Below are positions 1-8,021 of a DNA stretch of 64,000 nucleotides, piece after piece. Under the pieces are notes generated by a model, which was given only the letters and a program-made list of their open reading frames with translations, searched no databases and had not been told where the DNA came from. A program made the translations under genes and the position numbers. Each line of letters begins with the position of its first letter. Within the stretch, counting starts at the first letter, position 1. The DNA comes from Nocardia vinacea (GTDB taxonomy: Bacteria; Actinomycetota; Actinomycetes; Mycobacteriales; Mycobacteriaceae), in NCBI RefSeq assembly GCF_035920345.1, contig NZ_CP109149.1:2418001-2482000 (forward strand), written 5' to 3'.

Positions 1-1
1 T

Positions 2-1507
2 GTCGCATTGGCGGTGCTGGTGCTCGGCATCGTATTGGCCGTGCGGTTCGAACCCGGTGGGGCGCAATATCAGTTCGTCGAATCGCACGAGTGGATTCCG
101 GCCTTCGGCGCGGGTTACACCCTCGGGTTGGACGGGATCGCGCTGGTGCTGGTGCTGCTCACCGCGGCGCTGGTACCGCTGCTGATCCTGGCCGGGTGGA
201 ACGATGAGCGCGAGGTCGGCAGCGGGCGTCGGGTGTCGCACACCTACGTCGCGTTGACATTGCTCGTCGAGGCGATGGTGCTGATTTCCTTTGTCTCACT
301 CGACATTCTGCTGTTCTACGTGTTCTTCGAGGCGATGCTCGTTCCGATGTACTTCCTCATCGGCGGATTCGGGCCGCGCAGTGCCGATCTGGCGCATCGT
401 CAGCAGCGCTCGCGGGCGGCGGTGAAATTCCTGCTGTACAACCTGTTCGGCGGTCTGATCATGTTGGCCGCGGTGATCGGGTTGTATGTGCTCACCGCAC
501 GGCAGGGCCTCGGATCCGGAACGTCGGGCACCTTCGATTTCCGCACCGTGGTGGCGGCAGCCAATGCCGGACAGCTCGGCGCCGGTCCGGCGGTGCTGAA
601 TGCACTGTTCCTCGGGTTCATGTTCGCCTTCGCGGTGAAGGCGCCGCTGTGGCCGTTGCACACCTGGCTGCCGGATGCGGCGGTGGCGGCGACGCCGTCG
701 AGTGCGGTGTTGATGATGGCGGTGGTCGACAAGGTCGGCACCTTCGGCATGTTGCGCTACTGCCTGCTGCTGTTCCCGGATGCCTCGGGAACCTATGCGC
801 CCCTGGTGATCACGCTCGCGGTGATCGGCATCATCTACGGCGCGCTGCTGGCCATCGGACAGACCGATGTGATGCGGCTGATCGCCTACACCTCGATTTC
901 GCACTTCGGATTCATCATTCTCGGCATCTTCGCGATGACCAGTCAGGGGCAGACCGGGGCCACGCTCTACATGGTCAATCACGGCATCTCGACCGCGGCA
1001 CTGTTCCTGATCGCGGGATTCCTGGTGTCGCGCAGGGGCACTCGGGCCATCGCCGCCTATGGCGGGGTGCAGAAGGTGGCGCCGGTGCTGGCGGGCACCT
1101 TCTTCATCGCCGGTCTCGCCACCCTGTCGCTGCCGGGCCTGGCGCCGTTCATCAGCGAATTCCTGGTGCTGCTCGGCACATTCAACCGGTACGGATTCGC
1201 GGCGGTGATCGCGACCGGTGCGCTGGTGCTGGCCGCGCTGTATGTGCTGTGGATGTACCAGCGGATGATGACCGGGCCGGTCAAGGAGGGCAACGAGCGG
1301 CTCTATGATCTGGTGCCGCGCGAGTTGGCGGTGGTGGTGCCGTTGATCGCGGCGCTGCTGTTCCTCGGCATCTATCCGAAACCGGTGCTGGACTTCATCA
1401 ATCCCGCGGTGGGTCAGACGCTCACCACCATCGGCGTCCATGATCCCGCGCCGAAGACGCCCGCGATCCCCGCAGCGGGGGCCGATCACGGAGGTGCCCA
1501 CAAATGA
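2..1507 (+). CDS. nuoM: NADH-quinone oxidoreductase subunit M (5' end outside window)
   Basis: Membrane-arm, proton-pumping subunit of respiratory complex I (antiporter-like family). About 501 residues are visible, a continuous series of hydrophobic helices. Family hallmarks are visible: a conserved Glu in FFEAMLVPMYFLIG (near residue 110), Lys in AFAVKAPLWPLHTWLPDA (near 215), and the SSAVLMMAVVDKVGTFG and YTSISHFGF segments. The frame is open to the left edge with no plausible start, so the true start lies upstream; actinobacterial NuoM is usually 500-550 residues, so roughly 10-50 are missing. The stop overlaps the nuoN start as ATGA, implying translational coupling. Upstream nuo genes presumably lie outside the window. 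Confidence 0.96.
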   Translation, partial: VALAVLVLGIVLAVRFEPGGAQYQFVESHEWIPAFGAGYTLGLDGIALVLVLLTAALVPLLILAGWNDEREVGSGRRVSHTYVALTLLVEAMVLISFVSLDILLFYVFFEAMLVPMYFLIGGFGPRSADLAHRQQRSRAAVKFLLYNLFGGLIMLAAVIGLYVLTARQGLGSGTSGTFDFRTVVAAANAGQLGAGPAVLNALFLGFMFAFAVKAPLWPLHTWLPDAAVAATPSSAVLMMAVVDKVGTFGMLRYCLLLFPDASGTYAPLVITLAVIGIIYGALLAIGQTDVMRLIAYTSISHFGFIILGIFAMTSQGQTGATLYMVNHGISTAALFLIAGFLVSRRGTRAIAAYGGVQKVAPVLAGTFFIAGLATLSLPGLAPFISEFLVLLGTFNRYGFAAVIATGALVLAALYVLWMYQRMMTGPVKEGNERLYDLVPRELAVVVPLIAALLFLGIYPKPVLDFINPAVGQTLTTIGVHDPAPKTPAIPAAGADHGGAHK

Positions 1508-3114
1508 GCAGTCTGCTCGCGGCAAGTATGCCCGCGCCGAGCATCGAATACGCCAAGTTGTCACCGATGCTGATCGTGTTCGGCGTGGCGGTGGTCGGGG
1601 TGCTCGTCGAGGCGTTCGCGCCGCGCCGCCACCGGTACGCCATCCAGGTGCCCCTCGGGCTGGCCGGGTTGGTGGCGGCGCTGGTTGCGGTGCTGCGGTT
1701 GTTCGGGACCGAGGCGACCGTGATGGTCGGTGCGGTGGCGATCGACGGTGTGACGCTGTTCCTGCAGGGCACGATCCTCGTCGTGTCGATTCTGGCGCTG
1801 CTGTTCATGGCCGAACGCGGTGCCGAGCCGCGGCCGCAGGTGCGTTCCGGTCCCGGGACATGGAGTGTTGCCGCGGCCGCTGTCGGCCGTGGCGTGGACG
1901 CGTTCACCCCGCAGGCCTCCGCGGTGCCCGGTAGTGCGGGTGAAATCGCCGCGGTCCGTGCGGGTGTCGCGACCACCGAGGTGTTCCCGCTGACCATGCT
2001 CGCGATCGGTGGCCTGCTGCTGTTCCCGGCCTCGAACGATCTGCTGACCATGTTCGTGGCGTTGGAGGTGTTGTCGCTGCCGCTGTATCTGCTGTGTGGG
2101 CTGGCGCGCCGCAATCGGTTGCTCTCGCAGGAAGCGGCGCTGAAATACTTTCTGCTCGGGTCGTTTTCGTCCGCGTTCTTCCTCTATGGCGTTGCGCTGC
2201 TGTACGGGCAGGCAGGGACGGTCAAGCTCGGTGGGATCGCCGATGCGATAACCCAGCATCCGCAGAACACCACCCTGGCGTTGCTCGGTGTGGCGATGCT
2301 GGCGGTGGGGCTGCTGTTCAAGATCGGCGCGGTGCCGTTCCAGTCGTGGGTGCCCGATGTGTATCAGGGTGCGCCCAGTTCGGTTACCGGGTTCATGGCC
2401 GCGGCGACGAAGATCGCCGCTGTCGGTGCGCTGTTGCGGGTGCTGCAGATCGCCGTGCCCGGTCTGCGTGACGACTGGCGTCCGGTGCTCGCCGCCATTG
2501 CCATCGCGACCATGGTGATCGGCGCGGTCATGGCGATCACCCAGACCGACGTCAAACGCATGCTCGCCTACTCTTCGGTCGCGCATGCCGGATTCATCCT
2601 CACCGGTCTCGCTGCGGCGAATGAGGCTGGTACCTCGGCGATCCTGTTCTATCTGCTGGCGTACGGGCTGGGCACACTCGGTGCGTTCGCGGTCGTCAGC
2701 CTGGTCCGCGACGCCGCCGGTGACGAGGCGACCGCCATGTCCCAGTGGGCCGGCCTCGGCCGCCGCTCCCCCTGGCTGGCAACGGTTTTCGCCCTGTTCC
2801 TGCTCTCGTTCGCGGGCCTGCCCCTCACCGGCGGCTTCGTCGCCAAGTTCGCGGTCTTCCAGGCCGCGGCCTCCGGCGGCGCCACCTACCTGGTGATCGT
2901 CGGTGTCATCTCCAGCGCCATCGCCGCCTTCTTCTACATCCGCGTCATCGTCCTGATGTTCTTCACCGACCCACCCACCGCCGCCCCGACCGTCGCGGCA
3001 CCATTCCTCACCACCACAGTCGTCGCATTCACCGCGGGCGCCACCGTCCTGCTCGGCATCATCCCGCAAATGCTGCTCGACTTGTCCGACCGCGCATCGA
3101 CTTTCGTCCGCTGA
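1504..3114 (+). CDS. nuoN: NADH-quinone oxidoreductase subunit N
   Basis: Last gene of the complex I operon; a membrane-arm antiporter-like subunit that works with NuoL and NuoM in proton translocation. It has 536 residues and about 14 predicted helices. Visible family motifs include FVALEVLSLPLYLLCG, LKYFLLGSFSSAFFLYG, FKIGAVPFQSWVPDVYQGAP and YSSVAHAGFILTG. A hydrophilic, alanine- and glycine-rich insert near residues 105-150 is typical of actinobacterial NuoN. The ATG lies inside the nuoM stop (ATGA), so translation is probably coupled. A strong hairpin begins 9 bases after the stop, consistent with the operon ending here. Confidence 0.97.
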   Translation: MSSLLAASMPAPSIEYAKLSPMLIVFGVAVVGVLVEAFAPRRHRYAIQVPLGLAGLVAALVAVLRLFGTEATVMVGAVAIDGVTLFLQGTILVVSILALLFMAERGAEPRPQVRSGPGTWSVAAAAVGRGVDAFTPQASAVPGSAGEIAAVRAGVATTEVFPLTMLAIGGLLLFPASNDLLTMFVALEVLSLPLYLLCGLARRNRLLSQEAALKYFLLGSFSSAFFLYGVALLYGQAGTVKLGGIADAITQHPQNTTLALLGVAMLAVGLLFKIGAVPFQSWVPDVYQGAPSSVTGFMAAATKIAAVGALLRVLQIAVPGLRDDWRPVLAAIAIATMVIGAVMAITQTDVKRMLAYSSVAHAGFILTGLAAANEAGTSAILFYLLAYGLGTLGAFAVVSLVRDAAGDEATAMSQWAGLGRRSPWLATVFALFLLSFAGLPLTGGFVAKFAVFQAAASGGATYLVIVGVISSAIAAFFYIRVIVLMFFTDPPTAAPTVAAPFLTTTVVAFTAGATVLLGIIPQMLLDLSDRASTFVR

Positions 3115-3122
3115 GTCCCTCA

Positions 3123-3159
3123 CGACACCGCCGCACTCCATTCGGGTGCGGCGGTGTCG
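3123..3159. terminator. Bidirectional hairpin terminator after nuoN
   Basis: Perfect 14-bp inverted repeat (CGACACCGCCGCAC at 3123-3136 and its complement at 3146-3159) with a 9-base loop. It lies between the convergent ends of nuoN (3114) and the GNAT gene (3164). No T-run follows, as is common in high-GC actinobacteria. Confidence 0.85.
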
Positions 3160-3163
3160 CGTT

Positions 3164-3727
3164 TCAGGATGTGCCCGTGTCGCGCGTGGCAGCGTAGAGG
3201 AGCATGTCACGTCGCGTGCCGCCGATCTCCTGGTAGCTGTGCAGCAGGCCTTCGCGGAGGTAGCCGCCGGATTCCGCGACGCGGATCGAGCCGGTATTCC
3301 ATGGCTCGATATAGAGCTCGACGCGGTGCAGAGTTGGGATGGTCCAGGCAAAAGTTGTCAGGGCTTGTAGTGCGGCCCCAGCGAATCCGCGGCCGCGATG
3401 TGCCGGAGAGACCGAATAGCCCGCTGCCGCTCGACCCTTCGCCAGGTTTTGCAGCCAAAGGCCGATCCCGCCCACAGCGTTGCCGGTTTCTGCGTCAGCT
3501 ATAGCGAAGGAGAAACCGATTCCTTCGGCGTGCCTGCCGCGTTGACGGTGCACCCAGTTCAGTGCCTCGGTGGCGTTCGGGAAAGCGGGCAAGCTCCCGA
3601 TCAACGGGATGTACGGGTCCGCGCCCATCTCGATCGCGAGGTGGGTGTCGGCTTCGGTGTACTCCCGCAGGATGATCGGGCCGCTGGTCGGTGGCGTGTT
3701 GGGCCAAGGTGGTAGCTGCTGTGTCAT
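3164..3727 (-). CDS. GNAT-family N-acetyltransferase (RimJ/RimL-like)
   Basis: 187 residues. It looks like the ribosomal-protein-type GNAT fold: an N-terminal substrate region with LREYTEADTHLAIEMG near residue 20, then the acetyl-CoA site as YSVSPAHRGRGFAGAALQAL (R-G-R-G-x-A pattern near residue 108), then a C-terminal segment with VAESGGYLREG typical of RimJ-like proteins. It probably acetylates an amino group of a protein or small molecule; the substrate cannot be read from sequence. The SDR gene lies upstream on the same strand with a 16-base gap, so the two are probably co-transcribed. Confidence 0.88.
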   Translation of the reverse strand: MTQQLPPWPNTPPTSGPIILREYTEADTHLAIEMGADPYIPLIGSLPAFPNATEALNWVHRQRGRHAEGIGFSFAIADAETGNAVGGIGLWLQNLAKGRAAAGYSVSPAHRGRGFAGAALQALTTFAWTIPTLHRVELYIEPWNTGSIRVAESGGYLREGLLHSYQEIGGTRRDMLLYAATRDTGTS

Positions 3728-3743
3728 GTGTCCCCCTGGCGGA

Positions 3744-4481
3744 TCAGTGCAGGTATGAGGCTCCGTTGACGTTCAGGACTGCGCCGGAGCTCCATGTTGC
3801 TTCCGGCGAGGCGAGATAGCGGACGGCGGAGGCGATTTCCTCTGGTTGGGCGACGCGGTCGAAGGGGCTCTGAGCGCGGACCTCGTCGGTGACGCGGGAC
3901 GCGACGCGTTCGGTCGCTACGAATCCCGGTGCCACCGAGGCAACCGCGATTCCGTAGGGAGCCAAATACACCGCGAGCGATTGGCCGAGCGCGTGGACGG
4001 CTGCCTTCGAGGCACCGTAGGCGGGATAGTCGGGTTCGCCGCGGAATGCGCCGCGGGAGCCGATATTGATGATGCGGCCGGGGATCTCGTTATCGATCAT
4101 GTGACGGGCGGCGCAGTAGGAGACATTGGCCGTGCCGAAAAGGTTGACATCCATGGTCTTGCGCCACACCTGCTGCCATTCCGCGTACGAGGATTTCGCG
4201 AGGGGATGCGGAAGGTTCACCGCCGCATTGTTGACCAGCACGTGCACGGTCCCGAGTCCCTCGACCGCAGCCGTGACGATCGCTTCGGCCGTTTCCGGCG
4301 AAGCGATATCGCCTTCGACGAGAAGATGCCCGTCACCCGGTAACCGCCGCAACGTCTCCTCGGCATCGGCTCGCCCGGAGGAGTAATGCACCGCCACCCG
4401 GTCGCCGTTCTCGGCGAATGCCACCGCAACCGCCCGCCCGATCCCCCGCGAAGCACCCGTCACCAACACACCACGACTCAT
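3744..4481 (-). CDS. Short-chain dehydrogenase/reductase (FabG-like SDR)
   Basis: 245 residues, classical SDR length. The cofactor motif TGASRGIG is at residues 6-13, NNAAVN near residue 85, and the catalytic Tyr-Lys pair in YPAYGASKAAV near 160. A basic residue in the GASRG loop suggests NADP(H) preference. The start at 4481 was chosen because the Rossmann strand begins right after it; a start at 4517 would add 12 unrelated residues. A purine-rich GAAGGG sits just upstream. Probably first gene of a two-gene unit with the GNAT. Substrate unknown. Confidence 0.92.
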   Translation of the reverse strand: MSRGVLVTGASRGIGRAVAVAFAENGDRVAVHYSSGRADAEETLRRLPGDGHLLVEGDIASPETAEAIVTAAVEGLGTVHVLVNNAAVNLPHPLAKSSYAEWQQVWRKTMDVNLFGTANVSYCAARHMIDNEIPGRIINIGSRGAFRGEPDYPAYGASKAAVHALGQSLAVYLAPYGIAVASVAPGFVATERVASRVTDEVRAQSPFDRVAQPEEIASAVRYLASPEATWSSGAVLNVNGASYLH

Positions 4482-4581
4482 CCCTTCACCCTGCCACGAA
4501 CATTTGGCTGCTCTCACGTTTGGGGCGAGGTATCGGAACGTGCTCGGAGCCGGATGAGCTTGCGTCCGGCTCCGATCGTGC

Positions 4582-4902
4582 TCAGTTGCCGTACTGTTCG
4601 GTTTCGGGCCGTTCGATCATGATCCCGTGAGCCGGTTCCTCGGCCACCGGCCGATGCTCGACTCCGCGCGGAACGACGAAAATCTCACCGGCACCGAGCG
4701 TCACCGGCTCGCGATCCTGCAATTCGATGCGGAAAGTGCCGTTCCAGCACAGAAACAGCTCGTCCTCGTCGTGGTGGTGCCAGGGGAATGCCCCGTGGAA
4801 GCGGGCGATGCGGACCACGGCGTCGTTGGCCATGGCCAGGTCCCGCGGCTGCCATGGTCCGGTCAGGTCGTCGATGACATCGGTGATGGAGATCTTGCTC
4901 AT
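4582..4902 (-). CDS. Small cupin-domain protein
   Basis: Single-domain cupin of 106 residues. The first cupin motif contains FPWHHHDEDELF (His-His-His...Glu metal ligands, near residues 37-46) and the second carries GAGEIFVVPRGVEHRP with the last His ligand. Such mini-cupins bind one metal ion and are often isomerases, dioxygenases or sensors; activity cannot be specified. It is divergent from a MocR-type regulator whose start is 63 bases away, with CCAAT/ATTGG half-sites between, so it is the most likely target of that regulator. A longer frame continuing to 6060 is only the shadow of the MocR gene. Confidence 0.85.
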   Translation of the reverse strand: MSKISITDVIDDLTGPWQPRDLAMANDAVVRIARFHGAFPWHHHDEDELFLCWNGTFRIELQDREPVTLGAGEIFVVPRGVEHRPVAEEPAHGIMIERPETEQYGN

Positions 4903-4937
4903 GGCTTCATCCTCGCGACGACAGGGTCGCGCACCTA

Positions 4938-4980
4938 GAGCCAATCGGGCAGAATTGGTTTGCGTATGGAGCCAATTGAA
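4938..4980. promoter_or_regulatory. CCAAT/ATTGG half-site cluster between cupin and MocR genes
   Basis: Three half-sites: CCAAT at 4941-4945, inverted ATTGG at 4954-4958, and CCAAT at 4972-4976 just inside the MocR reading frame. GAGCCAAT occurs twice as a direct repeat, 31 bases apart. MocR/PdxR regulators commonly bind repeated half-sites of this kind in the shared divergent promoter. Confidence 0.5.
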
Positions 4981-6375
4981 CTTGCCGACCGGCTCGGCCG
5001 CTGGTCCGCCGACCGCGGGCCGCTCTATTTGCTGTTGGCCGGGCGATTGCGGACGCTGATCGATGACGGTGAACTGCGGCCGGGAATGCCGTTGCCGCCC
5101 GACCGCGCGCTCGCGAAAGTACTTGCGGTAGGGCGCAGTACGGTCGTGGCCGCCTATGACCTGCTCAGTGTGGAGGGCCGGGTGGTGCGGCGGCAGGGTA
5201 GCGGCACCCGGGTCGCGGGACCCGCAGCAGTTCCGGCGCGCGATACCACCCATTCTCCGGCCTTCCTGCAACTGCTCGAACCGGACGCCGATGTCATCGC
5301 GCTCGCCTGTGCCGCCCCTGCGACACCGCCGCCCGAGGTGGCCCAGGCGTATCGGCACATCGTGCCCGAACTCGCTGCGGTCGAGGGCGATATAGGTTAT
5401 CGGCCGACCGGACATCCGCGGTTGCGCAACGCGATCGCCGATCGATACCGGGCACGTGGCGTACCGACCGATCCGGAACAGATTCTCGTCACCGGTGGCG
5501 GGCAGCAGGCGCTGTCGTTGCTCGCCCGCGCACTGCTCCGGTCCGGCGACCGGATACTGGTGGAGGCGCCGACGTATCCCGGTGCGCTGGAGGCGTTTCG
5601 GGAGGTCGCGGCGATACCGCAGACAGGTCCGGTGGGTCTCGGCGCGGTGACCCCGGCGGCGCTCGCGTACGTCGTGGCGACCTACCAGAATCCCACGGGT
5701 GCGGTGCTTCCCGCGCTGGCCCGGCGGAGACTGGTCGAGTCGGCGAGAACGGCCGGGGTGCAGCTGATCGACGACGAGGTGCTGACCGATCTCGGATTTC
5801 CGGGCACCGATCCACCACCGCCGCCGCTGGCAGCCCTGGACGAGTCCGTGATATCCATCGGTTCGCTCAGCAAGGTCGTCTGGGGCGGACTGCGTGTCGG
5901 CTGGGTGCGTGCACCGATCCCGGTCATCGCCCGGTTGGCCCGGCTGCGCGCCGTGCACGATCTCGGCGGCAACATCCCAGCGCAGTTGGCCGCCGCCTGG
6001 CTGCTTCGTGACCTCGATCGGTTGCGCGAGCGAATCACGCAGCAGCGCAAGGAAAGCCACGACGTTCTGGTGACCGAGCTGAGCGAGCGCCTGCCGGAAT
6101 GGGAGGTCCCCCCGGTGTCCGGCGGCCAGACACTGTGGATCCGGCTATCCCGCGGGGATGGCACCTCGTTCGCCCAGCGCGCCCTGCGACACGGCGTGGC
6201 GATCCTGCCCGGCGCCGGTCTCGACGCCTCTGGCGGCAGCATCGATTACGTCCGAATCAGCTTTGTCGCCGATCCCGACAGCCTGCGCGAGGCCACACGC
6301 CGCTTAGCTGAGGCATGGCGGACCTACGAACCTCCTCCCCAGCCCGCCCCGGCATCACCGACACTGGCTGTTTAG
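4966..6375 (+). CDS. MocR-type regulator (GntR winged helix fused to class I aminotransferase fold)
   Basis: 469 residues. Residues about 12-80 form a GntR-type winged helix (LAGRLRTLIDDGELRPGMPLP... then GRSTVVAAYDLL). Residues about 110-460 are an aminotransferase-like effector domain, with the NPTG motif in YQNPTGAVLP, an Asp in LIDDEVLTDLGF and the PLP-binding Lys in SIGSLSKVVWGGLRVGW. Such proteins bind pyridoxal phosphate and regulate, often from a divergent promoter. ATG 4966 is preferred over TTG 4960. Divergent from the small cupin gene. The ligand pathway is not evident; no pdxS/pdxT genes are nearby. Confidence 0.92.
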   Translation: MEPIELADRLGRWSADRGPLYLLLAGRLRTLIDDGELRPGMPLPPDRALAKVLAVGRSTVVAAYDLLSVEGRVVRRQGSGTRVAGPAAVPARDTTHSPAFLQLLEPDADVIALACAAPATPPPEVAQAYRHIVPELAAVEGDIGYRPTGHPRLRNAIADRYRARGVPTDPEQILVTGGGQQALSLLARALLRSGDRILVEAPTYPGALEAFREVAAIPQTGPVGLGAVTPAALAYVVATYQNPTGAVLPALARRRLVESARTAGVQLIDDEVLTDLGFPGTDPPPPPLAALDESVISIGSLSKVVWGGLRVGWVRAPIPVIARLARLRAVHDLGGNIPAQLAAAWLLRDLDRLRERITQQRKESHDVLVTELSERLPEWEVPPVSGGQTLWIRLSRGDGTSFAQRALRHGVAILPGAGLDASGGSIDYVRISFVADPDSLREATRRLAEAWRTYEPPPQPAPASPTLAV

Positions 6376-6385
6376 CATGCCCGGC

Positions 6386-6409
6386 CCGAGACGTGAGACA
6401 CGGTCTCGG
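6386..6409. terminator. Hairpin between convergent MocR and hydrolase genes
   Basis: CCGAGACGTG (6386-6395) pairs with CACGGTCTCGG (6399-6409) with a single bulged base and a 3-base loop. It lies in the 76-base gap between two convergent genes, so it can serve both strands. Confidence 0.65.
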
Positions 6410-6451
6410 CGTGGAAACATCACTATGCGTGAGAGATGCGGTGCGGTCGTT

Positions 6452-7282
6452 CTAAGCAGCACCTCCGAGTACCGCACGCAACCGGACGGCGAAACCGATT
6501 GGGTCCTCGACGAATCCGGTGTGTCCGCCGGGGAATATGGTCGGAGTCACCCCGATGGCTTCGCCGAGTGCCCGCGACGTGCGGTCGCAATGCTGGCCGG
6601 TCGATTCGGAGCCGATGCCGATTACGATTCGGGCCGGAGTCGATTGCAGCACAGCGATATTCGGCTCCCACGTGATGGTGCCGCGCAGCTCGTGATCGAA
6701 CCAGTAGCGTTCGCTGGCCATTTGGCGCGGGGCGCGTTCACCGCCGAACACCTGCTGTAGCACCGGTTCGGGCATCATGATGTTCGCGTTGGCCATGAAC
6801 TTGCGCCATGCGCCGAGCACATCCCCGCTGCGGTAGGTGGCGATCACGTCTTCGGTTCCGGCGCGCACCTGGTCGCGATCGTCCAGGAGTTCACCCAGCG
6901 GCGGTTCGTGGGCGATCACGGTGGTGACCAGGTCCGGCTGGGATTGGGCCAGTGCCAATGCACTCACAGCGCCGCCGCTGGAGCCGAATACCACCGCGGG
7001 GCCGATGCCGAGATGAGTGATGAGGCAGGCCAGGTCGTCGGCGCGCAGCTGTGGTGTCGAGTCCTGCTCCGGATCGTCGAGCACGCTGCCCTGATGGCCG
7101 CGCGGGTCGGTGGTGAGCACGGTGCGGTCGGTGGCGAGTAGTTCCGCCAGCGGCGCGAAGGCCGCCGCATCCATCGGTGCGCCGACCAATACGACCAATG
7201 GTCCGGTGCCGCGCACCTCGTAGTGCAGTCGCGCCCCGGGCACGTCCAGGCTGTGCGTCGTGGCGGTCGAAGTCGGGATCAT
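6452..7282 (-). CDS. Alpha/beta hydrolase
   Basis: 276 residues, soluble, no signal peptide. The nucleophile elbow is GSSGGA near residue 100, preceded by the DPRGHQGS segment (near 70); the catalytic His is in FPGGHTGF near the C-terminus. Start 7282 is set by a good GAGGAG ribosome site and the DVPGARLHYEVRGTGP opening strand. It is divergent from a TetR regulator, with operator-like repeats between. The TetR is followed by a second hydrolase of the same type (8018-8857) sharing the G-S-x-G-G-A elbow, VIAHEPP/VVAHEPP and FPGGH(T/S)G, so the two are paralogues. Substrate unknown. Confidence 0.9.
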   Translation of the reverse strand: MIPTSTATTHSLDVPGARLHYEVRGTGPLVVLVGAPMDAAAFAPLAELLATDRTVLTTDPRGHQGSVLDDPEQDSTPQLRADDLACLITHLGIGPAVVFGSSGGAVSALALAQSQPDLVTTVIAHEPPLGELLDDRDQVRAGTEDVIATYRSGDVLGAWRKFMANANIMMPEPVLQQVFGGERAPRQMASERYWFDHELRGTITWEPNIAVLQSTPARIVIGIGSESTGQHCDRTSRALGEAIGVTPTIFPGGHTGFVEDPIGFAVRLRAVLGGAA

Positions 7283-7375
7283 CAAGATCTCCTCGAACAA
7301 GTAGTCATGGATCTGCCGAGAGTGTTGACCGGCCTGGCTGCACGAATTAATCGGTCCGCCACGAACCACTTGTAA

Positions 7376-7412
7376 AACCTAGGGCTATTAGGTTATAAAC
7401 TAGGTACCCTAG
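7376..7412. promoter_or_regulatory. TetR operator-like tandem inverted repeats
   Basis: Two adjacent inverted repeats share CCTA/TAGG cores: AACCTA (7376-7381) with TAGGTT (7389-7394), and CTAGG (7400-7404) with CCTAG (7408-7412). They lie in the 148-base gap between the divergent hydrolase and TetR genes and next to a TATAAA-like hexamer, as expected for an autoregulatory TetR operator. Confidence 0.65.
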
Positions 7413-7430
7413 CTCAGGAAAGGAGGCGCA

Positions 7431-8021
7431 ATGTCGCCACGCGCCGGGTTGACCGCCGAGCGGATCACACTGGCGGCGGCGGAACTCGCCGATGAGGTCG
7501 GCTTCGACAACATCACCGTCGCCGCGCTGGCCAGGAAGTTCGGCGTCAAGGACGCGAGCCTCTACTCGCACATCAAGAACCTCGAGGACCTGCGCAACCG
7601 GGTGGCCATGCTGGCAAGCGACGAGAAGACCGACCGTATTGCCGCGGCGGTGGCCGGGCGCGCCGGACGGGATGCGCTCGCGGCATTTGCCGACGAGTGG
7701 CGCCGTTACGCCCTGGAACATCCCGGCCGCTATGCCGCCACCCAGATGCCGATGGACCCCGCCGTCGCCGCCGATTGGTCCGGCGGGTGGCGCGCCATCG
7801 ACCTGACCTACGGGATGCTGCGTGCCTACGGCCTCGACGAACCCGATATCACCGACGCGGTTCGCCTGTTGCGCAGCACTTTTCACGGTTATTCCAACCT
7901 GGAGGCGAGCGGTGGTTTCGGCCACGCCCGCTCGACCGCCGCTTCCTGGGACCGCATTATCGACGCCCTGCACATCACCCTCACTCATTGGCCGACCGAC
8001 GAGAAAGCGAAATTGCAGTGA
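7431..8021 (+). CDS. TetR/AcrR-family transcriptional regulator
   Basis: 196 residues. The N-terminal helix-turn-helix reads ITVAALARKFGVKDASLYSHIKN (about residues 27-50) after AAELADEVGFDN. The C-terminal ligand domain includes WRAIDLTYGMLRAYG and an F-H-G-Y-S-N-L segment, as in TetR proteins with a WHG-type domain. A strong AAAGGAGG site lies 5 bases before the ATG. Its stop overlaps the GTG of the following hydrolase (GTGA), so the two are translationally coupled. The paired repeats upstream suggest it represses both itself and the divergent hydrolase. Confidence 0.94.
   Translation: MSPRAGLTAERITLAAAELADEVGFDNITVAALARKFGVKDASLYSHIKNLEDLRNRVAMLASDEKTDRIAAAVAGRAGRDALAAFADEWRRYALEHPGRYAATQMPMDPAVAADWSGGWRAIDLTYGMLRAYGLDEPDITDAVRLLRSTFHGYSNLEASGGFGHARSTAASWDRIIDALHITLTHWPTDEKAKLQ

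Noticed and set aside
1561..3351. 596-codon minus-strand frame over nuoN
   Set aside because: Shadow of nuoN; Arg/Gln-rich without domains.
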